This document shows, in pieces, positions 35,132-45,720 of a DNA stretch of 64,000 bases (positions within the stretch are counted from its first letter, which is position 1; each line of letters begins with the position of its first letter). Made by a program: the position numbers and the translations under genes. Source of the DNA: Ghiorsea sp. (GTDB taxonomy: Bacteria; Pseudomonadota; Zetaproteobacteria; Mariprofundales; Mariprofundaceae); NCBI GenBank assembly GCA_027080505.1, contig JALWRX010000112.1, positions 1-64,000 of the forward strand, given 5' to 3'. Under the pieces are notes generated by a model. It did no database searches. It saw nothing but the letters and a program-made list of their open reading frames with translations, and was not told the DNA's origin.

Positions 35132-35923
35132 TTATGCTTCGATGATAAGTTCATCAACTTGCGTTAGCATACGCAAGTGAGGAATGCTTTCTGCTTCAAC
35201 CTCTGAAGCCATTTCAGTCAAAACTTCTGGTTTCATATGATATAAATAAATAGGGATTTCACCCAAACGATCTAATTTTTTCAATTCTTGTGCCATACCT
35301 TTGGGTGTTAAGTGTCCACTAATGTCTGCCAACTCCTCACAGTTGTTAGGAAATGAGCAGTCCATAATCAAGGCACGCAAATTAGGCTGAGCATTGGCAA
35401 CTTCCCAGATTCTATCCGTATGCCCAGTATCAGCTGTAAAAATCATTTGTGCACCATCTTGGTCCAATAAAAAACCTGTACACGGTACAGGGTGTTCAAC
35501 ACGAATAGGCGTAACTTTTAAGTCATCAACCTCAATAACATCTTCAGCCTTAAAACTACACATCTTCAAAATACCATCTTTTTTGGTTGGTATTTTAGTA
35601 AAATCTGGCCATACAATATTATTCAAAAAGTGTTCAGATAATGTGTCTAAGTTTTCTTGTAAACTATGAATCGTAATCGCACTAGCTTCAGGCTGCCCAC
35701 CCCAGCGCTTCAAAGAACGATTATCCGCCAAAAATGCAATATCCTTAATGTGGTCAAGATGCGTATGTGAAAGGAAAATATGTTCAATATTACCTTGTTC
35801 TTCAAGCGTGAGGATTTCAGTCGGAGATCCTGCATCTAACAACACAGTATCATTCACCAAAAAAGAGGTCAGGTGAAAGCCCAATAGCTGCCCACCATAA
35901 CAGCCTAACACTCGAATTTTCAT
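35132..35923 (-). CDS. Metallo-beta-lactamase-fold hydrolase, class II cyclic-nucleotide phosphodiesterase-like
   Basis: The 263-residue product begins MKIRVLGCYGGQLLGFHLTS and carries the metal motif SHTHLDHIKDI (about residues 52-62). Further metal residues appear in VEHPVPCTGF, IFTADTGHTDR, MDCSFPN and the C-terminal YHMKPE. The layout resembles the PDEase II family that hydrolyses 3',5'-cyclic AMP/GMP and related MBL enzymes, although positions after HLDH do not match the classic signature in full. Substrate is therefore open. It sits between trpA and accD, where most relatives have no gene. A link to the cyclic-nucleotide-binding proteins elsewhere in the window is only inference. Confidence 0.75.
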   Translation of the reverse strand: MKIRVLGCYGGQLLGFHLTSFLVNDTVLLDAGSPTEILTLEEQGNIEHIFLSHTHLDHIKDIAFLADNRSLKRWGGQPEASAITIHSLQENLDTLSEHFLNNIVWPDFTKIPTKKDGILKMCSFKAEDVIEVDDLKVTPIRVEHPVPCTGFLLDQDGAQMIFTADTGHTDRIWEVANAQPNLRALIMDCSFPNNCEELADISGHLTPKGMAQELKKLDRLGEIPIYLYHMKPEVLTEMASEVEAESIPHLRMLTQVDELIIEA

Positions 35924-35943
35924 CTATACTCCAATTCTACAGC

Positions 35944-36753
35944 TTATATCGCCTTATACATTGCTGAGGCCAATGCTGAGGCAGATGTCGATAGGTTATC
36001 CACTATAACATCTTCCGCATTCGTGTTGGATGTGATTTGACTCACAAAATAACTACCAACCACAACACCGTCAGCAAAGCTTGCTAGGTCTGCTGCTTGC
36101 TCAGTTGTTTTCACACCAAAACCTACACATATAGGGAGCTTAGAGTATTGTCGAATTAATGACAACTTATCTTTAATTTTAGCTACTTCCCCCATCTCTG
36201 CTCCAGTAATGCCTGCAAGGGACACATAATAAATAAATCCATCGCCTGCATCTGCTGCAAGTTGTATTCTTTCTTCAGTAGATGTAGGTGCTAACAACAT
36301 GATTTGACTCAAATCATGTTGTTTGAATATATCAGCACATAAAGCACTTTCCTCAGCAGGTATATCGACCAATAACACACCATCCACACCTACTGCAGAA
36401 GCACGTTGTGCAAAGGCTTCAAACCCTATGGTATAAGGAACATTGGCATAGCCCATCAAAACAATACCAATATTAGGATATTTTTCTCGGATACGCATTG
36501 CAATATGTAGCACATCATCAAAGTGTGTGCCTGCTGCCAACGCCCGTTCACTGGCAGCCTGAATTACTGGACCATCTGCCATAGGATCTGAAAAAGGAAG
36601 ACCAATTTCAATAATATCTATATGTTCAGCAAGACCGAGCATCAACTTTTCAGATGTTTCAACCGACGGATCTCCTGCTGTTAAATAACCAACAAGTGCT
36701 GACCTATTTTCTGCTTCACAGCGGGCAAAAACTTCTGCTAAACGTTTGCTCAT
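35944..36753 (-). CDS. trpA: Tryptophan synthase alpha subunit TrpA
   Basis: TrpA cleaves indole-3-glycerol phosphate and passes indole to TrpB. The 269-residue TIM barrel has [36 protein letters not shown] with the catalytic Glu, [15 protein letters not shown] and the phosphate-binding [12 protein letters not shown] and GVVVGSYFV. It overlaps trpB by four bases. Confidence 0.96.
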   Translation of the reverse strand: MSKRLAEVFARCEAENRSALVGYLTAGDPSVETSEKLMLGLAEHIDIIEIGLPFSDPMADGPVIQAASERALAAGTHFDDVLHIAMRIREKYPNIGIVLMGYANVPYTIGFEAFAQRASAVGVDGVLLVDIPAEESALCADIFKQHDLSQIMLLAPTSTEERIQLAADAGDGFIYYVSLAGITGAEMGEVAKIKDKLSLIRQYSKLPICVGFGVKTTEQAADLASFADGVVVGSYFVSQITSNTNAEDVIVDNLSTSASALASAMYKAI

Positions 36754-37991
36754 GATTTTCCCTCGTCATCAAAACCCAGCAAATCCATAACAGTACCCAA
36801 ATCTTTATCACCACGCCCCGATAAATTGATAAGCACAACTTGATCTTGTTCCATCGTTGCTGCAATACGCATCCCTGCAGCTAAAGCATGGCTAGATTCC
36901 AGTGCGGGTATAATACCTTCAGCTTTGGTTAATATCTGGAAGGCTTCCAAGGCTTCATCATCTGTGGCACTATCTAAATCTAAACGCCCTTGTTTCATCA
37001 TAAATGCCAGTTCAGGTCCTACACCAGGGTAGTCCAAACCTGCTGAAATACTATGTGCATCTGCAGATATTTGCCCTTCATTGTCAGCTAAAACATAACT
37101 TAAACTTCCATGGATAATACCTGGCTTGCCTTTGGCAAGTGATGCTGCATGTTCACCCGAGTTTAACCCATGACCGCCAGCTTCAACAGCCACAAGCCGC
37201 ACTTCTTCATCATCCCACATCGGATGCAATAAACCCATTGCGTTAGAGCCGCCGCCAACACAAGCTACTGCCACATCAGGAAGCCTCCCTGCTTGCTCAA
37301 GGCACTGTTTGCGAGCCTCTTGACCAATAACTGTGTGAAACTGTCTAACCATAAGTGGAAAAGGATGGGGGCCTGCCGCAGTTCCAAAGATGTAATAGGT
37401 GTCTTCACAGGATGCCACCCAAACACGTAGCGCTTCATTGACTGCATCTTTTAAGGTCGCATTACCTGAATCGACTGGAATAACATTCGCACCCAGCAAC
37501 TTCATGCGAAACACATTAGGCGCTTGCCTGCGAATATCTTCACGCCCCATATAAATATCGCATTGCATATTAAACATCGCGGCAACGGTAGCTGTAGCAA
37601 CGCCATGCTGTCCTGCCCCTGTTTCAGCAATCACCTTCTTTTTACCCATACGGCGAGCCAGCAAAGCCTGCCCAATCGTATTGTTAACTTTATGAGCACC
37701 CGTGTGATTTAGGTCTTCTCGTTTTAAATAAATCTGTGCACCACCAACTTCAGCAGTTAATTGCTTTGCATGATAAAGTGGTGTTGCGCGACCCACATAG
37801 TTTTTAAGCAAATCTAGACGTTCTTCATGGAAACTAGGATCAGCCCATGCTGAAAAAAACGCATCCTCAATTTCCTTTAAAGGCTGCATCAAAGTTTCAG
37901 CAGCAAAACGACCTCCGTACTCTCCAAAGTGACCACCTTCATCTGGTGCATGTTTGATGCTTAAGTCATAATCAATCACAGAACTTCTCAC
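36750..37991 (-). CDS. trpB: Tryptophan synthase beta subunit TrpB
   Basis: TrpB condenses indole with serine on pyridoxal phosphate. The 413-residue product has [19 protein letters not shown] and [18 protein letters not shown] with the PLP lysine. [27 protein letters not shown] (phosphate cup) and [12 protein letters not shown] complete the pattern. It is the type 1 TrpB that pairs with TrpA. It overlaps trpF by 20 bases and trpA by four. Confidence 0.97.
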   Translation of the reverse strand: MRSSVIDYDLSIKHAPDEGGHFGEYGGRFAAETLMQPLKEIEDAFFSAWADPSFHEERLDLLKNYVGRATPLYHAKQLTAEVGGAQIYLKREDLNHTGAHKVNNTIGQALLARRMGKKKVIAETGAGQHGVATATVAAMFNMQCDIYMGREDIRRQAPNVFRMKLLGANVIPVDSGNATLKDAVNEALRVWVASCEDTYYIFGTAAGPHPFPLMVRQFHTVIGQEARKQCLEQAGRLPDVAVACVGGGSNAMGLLHPMWDDEEVRLVAVEAGGHGLNSGEHAASLAKGKPGIIHGSLSYVLADNEGQISADAHSISAGLDYPGVGPELAFMMKQGRLDLDSATDDEALEAFQILTKAEGIIPALESSHALAAGMRIAATMEQDQVVLINLSGRGDKDLGTVMDLLGFDDEGKS

Positions 37992-38613
37992 ATAATTCTT
38001 TTAATTTTTGTTTATCTTTAATGCCCTTGGCAGACTCTACTCCAGAAGACACATCCAATGCATAAAAGCCTTGGATCTGTTTTGCATCAACCACATTATT
38101 CACATCTATACCACCTGCAAGGATAAGGGAGAAATCATGTGTAATCCCGCTTAACATACCCCAATCAAAGCTACTGCCTGTACCACCATAGACACCTGAA
38201 GGGGCTTTGGCATCAAGCAAAACTGTACAATCATAAGCAGTAATACGCATTAAATCTTTCGGTTCGGAAACAGGAAGAGCTTTAATCACTCTACGTTTTT
38301 GAGATGCACAAAAATCTGCCGATTCATCACCATGCAACTGTATAATATCAAGCGAACACACTGCTAATGTATCATCAATCTCATTTTGTGTAGGGTTTAC
38401 AAACAATCCTACCGTCGTCAAAAAAGGCGGCAAAGCCTGAATAATTTTCTCGGCATTTTCAGGGTGGATATAACGTGGTGATTTATCATAAAACACGAAA
38501 CCTATGGCATCTGCCCCACATTCTGATGCAAGCAAAGCATCCTCTAGGCGAGTAATGCCGCAAATTTTTAGCCGCCTGCTCAGATGTGAATGTTTTCCCT
38601 TTTGAACAACCAT
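37972..38613 (-). CDS. trpF: Phosphoribosylanthranilate isomerase TrpF
   Basis: TrpF converts phosphoribosylanthranilate to CdRP. The 213-residue product has [13 protein letters not shown] (catalytic Cys), [35 protein letters not shown] and the phosphate-binding [10 protein letters not shown] and DVSSGVES. The first codons ([12 protein letters not shown]) are not family-typical, but no better start is present. It heads trpF-trpB-trpA; trpC and trpD are not in the window. Confidence 0.94.
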   Translation of the reverse strand: MVVQKGKHSHLSRRLKICGITRLEDALLASECGADAIGFVFYDKSPRYIHPENAEKIIQALPPFLTTVGLFVNPTQNEIDDTLAVCSLDIIQLHGDESADFCASQKRRVIKALPVSEPKDLMRITAYDCTVLLDAKAPSGVYGGTGSSFDWGMLSGITHDFSLILAGGIDVNNVVDAKQIQGFYALDVSSGVESAKGIKDKQKLKELCEKFCD

Positions 38614-38659
38614 GGCTTACTTTAAAAAGAAAGCGTACAACAAGCAATATTTAGCATAA

Positions 38660-38685
38660 AAAAGGCCGCCAAAAGGCGACCTTTT
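38660..38685 (-). terminator. Rho-independent terminator of the ATP synthase operon
   Basis: On the minus strand AAAAGGTCGCC pairs with GGCGGCCTTTT around TTTT with one internal mismatch, and a T-run (CCTTTTTTTATG) follows. It lies 25 bases past the atpC stop and before trpF. Confidence 0.85.
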
Positions 38686-38710
38686 CAATGATATACGAAT
38701 AGCTTGTCGA

Positions 38711-39118
38711 TTACTTACGTTTTTTCCGTAGTAAACGTAAGCGTGCAGTAAGTATTGCAAGCTCAGCTTCAGCCATGGCCAAATCAACATCAGCACTTTT
38801 AGATGCAACAATCTCTTCAGCGCGGCGCTGTGCTGCAACAATTTCAGCTTCATCCATATCAGAGGCACGCTCTGCAGTATCTGCCAAAATTGTGACCTTA
38901 TCTGGTTGCACTTCCATGTAACCACCAGAAACAAACACCTCATCCACTTCATCACCATTGGTAATTTGTAGTTCACCTGATTTTAAAGCAGACAACAATG
39001 GGCTATGTTTTGGTAAAATACCAAGCTCACCCTCAGCACCAGGTACAATTAACATGGTTGCTTGACCACTATAAACTTCACGCTCAGCTGTAGCGACTAA
39101 AACTTCCATGCTAGACAT
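38711..39118 (-). CDS. atpC: F1Fo ATP synthase subunit epsilon
   Basis: The 135-residue product belongs to the central stalk and inhibits ATP hydrolysis. The N-terminal beta-sandwich reads LVATAEREVYSGQATMLIVPGAEGELGILPKHSPLL-like sequence, with the hallmark GELGILPKH, then FVSGGYMEVQPDKVTILAD. The C-terminal two helices (AEELAILTARLRLLRKKRK-like) end basic. It is the last gene of the operon, directly before the terminator. Confidence 0.96.
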   Translation of the reverse strand: MSSMEVLVATAEREVYSGQATMLIVPGAEGELGILPKHSPLLSALKSGELQITNGDEVDEVFVSGGYMEVQPDKVTILADTAERASDMDEAEIVAAQRRAEEIVASKSADVDLAMAEAELAILTARLRLLRKKRK

Positions 39119-39123
39119 GATAA

Positions 39124-40533
<1,410 letters not shown>

Positions 40534-41391
40534 CTATGCAGCAGCTGCACCGGCACAAATTTCAGCAAGTTCTTGCGTAATTGCTGCTTGACGCGCCTTG
40601 TTATAAGTAATTTGCAAATCAGATATAATATCTTTTGCATTATCTGTTGCAGATTTCATTGCAACCATTCGTGCCGATTGTTCACAAGCTTTGTTTTCCA
40701 ACACAGACTGATAAACAAGCGTTTCAATATAACGGCGCAACAATCCATCGAGCACCTCTTTACTATCTGGTTCGTATATGTAATCCCAATGTCCAGATAG
40801 ATTTTCAACCTCTGGCTCAGGGCTAGGGATTAAAGTCACTTCTGTTGGTGTTTGCGTCATAGTATTCACAAATGTATTGAACACCAAACGAACCTCATCA
40901 TATTCGCCTTTGATATATTTCTCAGCTGCAAGTGTCACAATCGGTAAAACCTCGGACAACACAGGCTGGTCACTAATATCTTCAACACTTGCTGCAAGTG
41001 GCGCAACACGCTTCATAAACAAGCCAGCACGACGACCTATATTGAGTACTTCAATCTCAGCCGTTTCCTGTACTTCCTTCATACTTGTTAATGCATGTTT
41101 AAACACGTTTGTATTCAAACCACCACACAAACCTTTATCTGACGACACCACAATATAAGCAACCTTTTTTACTTCATCACGAGGTGTAATAAAAGGGTGT
41201 TTATACTCAGGATGAGCTTGCGTTAAGTTTGCAATGATAGTATGTATACCTTCAGCATAAGCGCGTGATGAAGCTACCGCATCTTGTGCTTTACGCATTT
41301 TACTTGCCGCAACCATTTCCATGGCTTTGGTAATCTTTGAAGTGTTTTGCGTAGCTTTAATTTGCCCGCGTATTTCCTTAGCCGATGCCAT
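40534..41391 (-). CDS. atpG: F1Fo ATP synthase subunit gamma
   Basis: The rotor shaft subunit is 285 residues. It begins MASAKEIRGQIKATQNTSKITKAMEMVAASKMRKAQ-like, the highly conserved N-terminal coil, has YIVVSSDKGLCGGLN in the middle and ends with the C-terminal coil RMVAMKSATDNAKDII and YNKARQAAITQELAEI. Both coiled-coil helices are complete. Confidence 0.97.
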   Translation of the reverse strand: MASAKEIRGQIKATQNTSKITKAMEMVAASKMRKAQDAVASSRAYAEGIHTIIANLTQAHPEYKHPFITPRDEVKKVAYIVVSSDKGLCGGLNTNVFKHALTSMKEVQETAEIEVLNIGRRAGLFMKRVAPLAASVEDISDQPVLSEVLPIVTLAAEKYIKGEYDEVRLVFNTFVNTMTQTPTEVTLIPSPEPEVENLSGHWDYIYEPDSKEVLDGLLRRYIETLVYQSVLENKACEQSARMVAMKSATDNAKDIISDLQITYNKARQAAITQELAEICAGAAAA

Positions 41392-41404
41392 TGGTTAGCT
41401 CCTC

Positions 41405-42946
41405 TTAGTAGGTGCCAGTCGCTTTAAAGTCTGCTACTGCTTTCTTCAAAGTGTCTGTAACTTCATCGCTTAATGCTGGTGTTGCATTCAAAGACTTGAT
41501 GAAATCAGCATAATTTGAGTTCAAATAAGTGATGTAAGCTTTTTCAAAAGCAACAATCTTATTGGCATCAATATCATCCAAATCACCATTATTAAGCGCA
41601 AACAATACCGCTGTCATTTCTGCAACAGACTGCGGTGAATTTTCTTCTTGCTTCAACACTTCAACACCACGTTTACCACGTTCGATTTGTGCACGAGTTG
41701 CCTCATCCAAGTCAGAAGCAAACTGAGCAAAAGCTGCCAATTCACGATATTGAGCCAAATCAAGACGCAAACCACCACCCACTTTTTTCATGGCTTTAGT
41801 TTGTGCAGCACCACCAACACGGGATACAGACAAACCAGCATTAATTGCTGGGCGTTGACCTGCGTTAAACATTGAAGTTTCCAAGAAAATCTGACCATCT
41901 GTAATAGAAATTACGTTAGTTGGTACGAATGCAGAAACATCACCCTCTTGAGTTTCAATGATTGGCAATGAGGTCAAAGAACCTGTTTTACCTTTCACTT
42001 CACCATTGGTGAATTTTTCAACATAAGTCTCATCAACACGAGATGCACGCTCCAATAAACGTGAATGAATGTAGAATACATCACCAGGATAAGCTTCACG
42101 ACCAGGAGGACGACGCAAAATCAAAGAGATTTGACGATAAGCCCAAGCTTGTTTTGTAAGGTCATCATAAATAATAAGCGCATCTTCACCACGGTCACGG
42201 AAGTACTCACCCATAGTACAGCCAGAGTAAGGTGCAATGTATTGCAACGCTGCTGCTTCAGAAGCACTGGCTGATACAATAATGGTATGATCCAAAGCAT
42301 CATGTTCTTTCAATGTACGAACAACGTTGGCTACGGTAGAAGCTTTTTGTCCAATCGCTACATATACACAAGTCACGCCAGTGTCTTTTTGATTGATAAT
42401 AGTATCAACGGCAATAGCTGTTTTACCCGTTTGGCGGTCACCAATAATCAACTCACGTTGACCGCGACCAACAGGAACCATAGAATCAATTGCCTTAATA
42501 CCTGTTTGTAGAGGCTGATCAACAGATTTACGTTCAATTACCCCTGGTGCAATCTTCTCAACAGCATCAAAACCATCGTTCTCCACTGCACCTTTACCAT
42601 CAATAGGTTGACCTAAGGCATTAAGTACACGCCCTTTAAGACCGTGACCTACAGGTACCTCAAAAATACGACCTGTACACTTGACTTCATCACCTTCTGC
42701 TAGGTGTGTGTATTCACCAAAAATGATAACACCAACACTATCTTGCTCAAGGTTTAGAACCATGCCTAATGTATTACCAGGAAATTCAAGCATTTCACCA
42801 GCCATTGCTGCACCTAGGCCATGAACCAAAGCAACACCATCACCAACTGAAATCAAACGCCCAACGTTTGCATCATTTGCACTGGCCTCAAAACCCTTGA
42901 TTTGCTCTTTAATAATCGAACTAATTTCTGCTGTATCAAGTTTCAT
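41405..42946 (-). CDS. atpA: F1Fo ATP synthase subunit alpha
   Basis: The 513-residue non-catalytic nucleotide-binding subunit has [38 protein letters not shown], the P-loop [51 protein letters not shown]-type sequence and [15 protein letters not shown]. Length and order are standard. Confidence 0.98.
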   Translation of the reverse strand: MKLDTAEISSIIKEQIKGFEASANDANVGRLISVGDGVALVHGLGAAMAGEMLEFPGNTLGMVLNLEQDSVGVIIFGEYTHLAEGDEVKCTGRIFEVPVGHGLKGRVLNALGQPIDGKGAVENDGFDAVEKIAPGVIERKSVDQPLQTGIKAIDSMVPVGRGQRELIIGDRQTGKTAIAVDTIINQKDTGVTCVYVAIGQKASTVANVVRTLKEHDALDHTIIVSASASEAAALQYIAPYSGCTMGEYFRDRGEDALIIYDDLTKQAWAYRQISLILRRPPGREAYPGDVFYIHSRLLERASRVDETYVEKFTNGEVKGKTGSLTSLPIIETQEGDVSAFVPTNVISITDGQIFLETSMFNAGQRPAINAGLSVSRVGGAAQTKAMKKVGGGLRLDLAQYRELAAFAQFASDLDEATRAQIERGKRGVEVLKQEENSPQSVAEMTAVLFALNNGDLDDIDANKIVAFEKAYITYLNSNYADFIKSLNATPALSDEVTDTLKKAVADFKATGTY

Positions 42947-42970
42947 AATCTCAATATCCTCTGTATCTAA

Positions 42971-43495
42971 TCAAACCGACAATGCACGTTTCAAGCCATT
43001 AATACGGCCACGTACAGAGTGATCAATTTGGCGGTCGCCAATATTTAGAATCAAACCACCTAGAATCGAAGCATCGGTCTTAACATTCAACTCGACCGCT
43101 TTACCCAAACCAGCACTGATTGATTCTTTTAGTTTACCTGCAAGGTCTGCTTTTAAATCTTTAGCAACAGTCACATCAACCATCACCTCTGATTTTTCCT
43201 CACGTATTAACTTATCAAACATCTCATTGATTAAAGTCAACAACGTAGCTTTATTCCGTGAACATAGCATAACCAGCAAACGAAGCACATATTCATCTTT
43301 CACCTTTGCAACTTTCAACACCGCTTTAGCACGAGCCTCAGCTGTAATTTGTGAATTTATCAATAGTGCTTGTACATCTTCATTTTCAGTAACTTGCGCA
43401 ACTTTGCTCAAGTCTTCTGCAACATCAATACCTTCTTGATGCAGTTCAAACAAAGCCGCTGCGTAACGACTAGCTATTGATCTTTCTGCACTCAT
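42971..43495 (-). CDS. atpH: F1Fo ATP synthase subunit delta
   Basis: The 174-residue stator subunit links F1 to the b subunits. It starts SIASRYAAALFELHQEG and ends with the conserved KTDASILGGLILNIGDRQIDHSVRGRI-like region. Its start overlaps the atpF stop by four bases. Confidence 0.95.
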   Translation of the reverse strand: MSAERSIASRYAAALFELHQEGIDVAEDLSKVAQVTENEDVQALLINSQITAEARAKAVLKVAKVKDEYVLRLLVMLCSRNKATLLTLINEMFDKLIREEKSEVMVDVTVAKDLKADLAGKLKESISAGLGKAVELNVKTDASILGGLILNIGDRQIDHSVRGRINGLKRALSV

Positions 43496-43971
43496 GCGGA
43501 CACACCTTCAGCAATGACTTTTTCAATCAATGCTGCGTGCTTACTTTCATCAAGCTCTGCCTCGACAATTTTTTCAGCCGCCAAAACAGCTAAAGAAACC
43601 ACCTCTTTTTGCAAACCTAGACGCACACGACCTGCTTCTGCTTCTGCTTCTTCTTTCGCACCTTGAATAATAAGCTCTGCATCATGGCGCGCTTTATTAA
43701 CAGCTTCTTCTGAAACCTCTAATGCGCGACGCTCAGCACCAGCCACAATCTCTTGCGCCTTTTGCTTGGCTTCCTCGATTTTCGCTTTCGCTTCCGCTTC
43801 CGCATCCGCTTGTGCATTTTTACCAGCTTCCGCCGCAGCAAGACCTTCTTCAATCTTTTGCGTCCTAGCTGCCATCGCATCATTCAAAGGTTGATAAAGA
43901 AGTTTACCCAACAAAACTACCATCGTTAAGAAAACGACCATTTGTCCAACTAATGTTAAGTCTACACTCAT
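43492..43971 (-). CDS. atpF: F1Fo ATP synthase subunit b
   Basis: The 159-residue product has one N-terminal membrane helix (about 5-25, VGQMVVFLTMVVLLGKLLYQPL) and then a long, Ala/Glu/Lys-rich coiled coil that forms the peripheral stalk. Only one b-type gene is present, so the stalk is probably a homodimer as in E. coli, not a b/b' pair. Confidence 0.95.
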   Translation of the reverse strand: MSVDLTLVGQMVVFLTMVVLLGKLLYQPLNDAMAARTQKIEEGLAAAEAGKNAQADAEAEAKAKIEEAKQKAQEIVAGAERRALEVSEEAVNKARHDAELIIQGAKEEAEAEAGRVRLGLQKEVVSLAVLAAEKIVEAELDESKHAALIEKVIAEGVSA

Positions 43972-44006
43972 TTCTTTACCCCTTTAAAGTTCTTAATATT
44001 CGCGAA

Positions 44007-44261
44007 TTAGCCCAAGAATGGGTTAGCAAATACGAACCATAGTGCGAATGCCATAATAATAAACGGGAAAGATTCCATCAAACCTGCGAAAATAAACATG
44101 TTAAACACCAATGTTGAGCGCATTTCTGGTTGACGAGAAATACCTTCCATAGTTTTAGCGCAGATCAAGCCCCAAGCAATTGCAGAGCCTAAGCCTGCAG
44201 CTGCCAAAATTATACCGACAGAAATTGCTGTCGCAGCGGTGATGATTACTGTTGCATCCAT
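44007..44261 (-). CDS. atpE: F1Fo ATP synthase subunit c
   Basis: The 84-residue proteolipid has two membrane helices joined by the polar loop ISRQPEMR. The ion-binding carboxylate is E63 in GLMESFPFIIM. Sodium-type rings also need a Gln in the first helix at the position where this protein has W30, and a Thr after the Glu-Ser, which is Phe here; the sequence thus points to proton coupling. Confidence 0.96.
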   Translation of the reverse strand: MDATVIITAATAISVGIILAAAGLGSAIAWGLICAKTMEGISRQPEMRSTLVFNMFIFAGLMESFPFIIMAFALWFVFANPFLG

Positions 44262-44313
44262 TTTTACTACTCCTTAGTTTTACTACTTTTTTTTAAAATA
44301 CATCGCTTTGCGA

Positions 44314-45207
44314 TTAGTGCTCTACTGGCTGATGCGTCATCGATAGATACACCACCGTAAGAGTCATGAAGATAAAGGCCTGAAGCAAGCCAATAAACAT
44401 ATGGAAGAATGACCAGCCCAAAGCAATCACGAAACCTAAAATTTCAGCAATGATGCCACCCACACTCAACAAGCCGTCCAATGAATCTGCAAACAACAAG
44501 AATGCAATCAGCAAGAAAATAACCTCGCCCGCAAACATATTACCAAACAGCCGGAAGGAAAGACTCAAAGGCTTAGCCACTTCCTCTACAATTTTCAAAA
44601 CAATATTAATAGGCATTACAATTGGCTTTGCCCACATCGGAACCAAGCTTGTAAATGGCTCGTTCACTACATCTTTCAAAAAATGCATAGGCTTAAGCTT
44701 AAGCTCATAATAAAGCGTCATTGCAAATACCGACAGCGCCATAGCCAAAGGCAGATTCAAATCATTAGTTGGTACAGGGCGGAATGCAGGAGCACCAAAA
44801 GCATGTGCAATATGACCTAGTAAATACGCAGGTAAAATATCAACCGTATTACACAAGAAAATAAACACAAAAATCGTAAATGCAAGCGGTGCCATCCAAG
44901 GATTATGCACAGCAAAGTTATTATCAACTGTCTCATTGATAAATTCTACAACTGTCTCAATGAAGTTTTGCGCACCTGTTGGCGCACCTTCAGTAATCCT
45001 ACCACGCAGCCAAAGTGCAAACCCAATCAAAGACAATGCAATCACACCTGTCACAATCATGGTATCCACATGGATTTGCATAAATGGGTTACTATCATCA
45101 AATTTATAAGTCCAATATTCTAAGTGATCTGCAATGGTCGCACCATGCTCTTCTGCATGACCTGCCATTTGCCCCTGTTCAACATGCCCGTGTTCAGCCA
45201 AGACCAT
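44314..45207 (-). CDS. atpB: F1Fo ATP synthase subunit a
   Basis: The 297-residue membrane subunit forms the two ion half-channels. A His/Glu-rich N-terminal tail (EHGHVEQGQMAGHAEEHG) precedes HLEYWTYK. The core contains VVEFINETVDNNF, FLCNTVDILPAYL, the essential arginine in LSLSFRLFGNMFAGEV and a C-terminal FHMFIGLLQAFIFMTLTVVYLS helix. The tail could bind metal but is probably only a linker. Confidence 0.96.
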   Translation of the reverse strand: MVLAEHGHVEQGQMAGHAEEHGATIADHLEYWTYKFDDSNPFMQIHVDTMIVTGVIALSLIGFALWLRGRITEGAPTGAQNFIETVVEFINETVDNNFAVHNPWMAPLAFTIFVFIFLCNTVDILPAYLLGHIAHAFGAPAFRPVPTNDLNLPLAMALSVFAMTLYYELKLKPMHFLKDVVNEPFTSLVPMWAKPIVMPINIVLKIVEEVAKPLSLSFRLFGNMFAGEVIFLLIAFLLFADSLDGLLSVGGIIAEILGFVIALGWSFFHMFIGLLQAFIFMTLTVVYLSMTHQPVEH

Positions 45208-45574
45208 CTCCCTTCATTTTCTCAAAACTTATTACCAAGCTACCAGCGTACATCGCAATATAGGCGCACGCCACTCCCGTAATCATTGCCACTGGCTGCA
45301 GGCCAAGAAGATAGATCCCCGTAGCCAAAGCCAGTAAAAACAACATAAACCTTATTCCAGCCAACTTAAGCAGTCGCACTCTATCAGCACCTGCCACACG
45401 CACACTTTTATAAACATGCCACGTTGACAGCATCGTCAAACAGCCCCCATAGAGAACCGCCAACGAACCTGAGAACAACACAAAAACAATAGCAGCAGAT
45501 ATTATTACTGCCCCTAGTTGACAGAATAGCAAAGAACGAACCTGAACCTTTTGTTCAGCAACATTACTTAACAT
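45194..45574 (-). CDS. atpI: ATP synthase assembly factor AtpI
   Basis: AtpI is a small membrane protein that helps c-ring assembly. From ATG 45574 (behind GAGGG) it has 126 residues, the usual size; the frame stays open 11 codons further up. Four hydrophobic segments are visible (about 18-40, 42-60, 75-95, 97-117), with a GGCLTMLSTWHV segment. Sequence conservation of AtpI is low, so the call rests on topology and on being first in the atp operon, overlapping atpB by 14 bases. Confidence 0.88.
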   Translation of the reverse strand: MLSNVAEQKVQVRSLLFCQLGAVIISAAIVFVLFSGSLAVLYGGCLTMLSTWHVYKSVRVAGADRVRLLKLAGIRFMLFLLALATGIYLLGLQPVAMITGVACAYIAMYAGSLVISFEKMKGDGLG

Positions 45575-45664
45575 GTGACTACCCTCACAAGACGACATCC
45601 GCTCCAAGCGCGGCGATTTCTAACAGATAGAATATGAAAAAACAATCATTTAAAATTCATCTAC

Positions 45665-45694
45665 AAAGAAGGAGTACTTACGCACCCCTTCTTT
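45665..45694. terminator. Hairpin after the outer-membrane protein gene
   Basis: AAAGAAGG and CCTTCTTT pair around a 14-base loop, 27 bases past the stop of the minus-strand gene 45721-47223. The stem ends in CTTT but no long T-run follows, so it is a weak terminator or a transcript-end structure. Confidence 0.5.
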
Positions 45695-45720
45695 GCACCA
45701 AAGATTACATTAAAAGCAAT

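Noticed and set aside
44007-44261. Sodium-coupled ATP synthase, suggested by Glu-Ser at E63-S64 of subunit c
   Set aside because: The first-helix Gln is Trp and the Thr after Glu-Ser is Phe, so the sodium site is incomplete.
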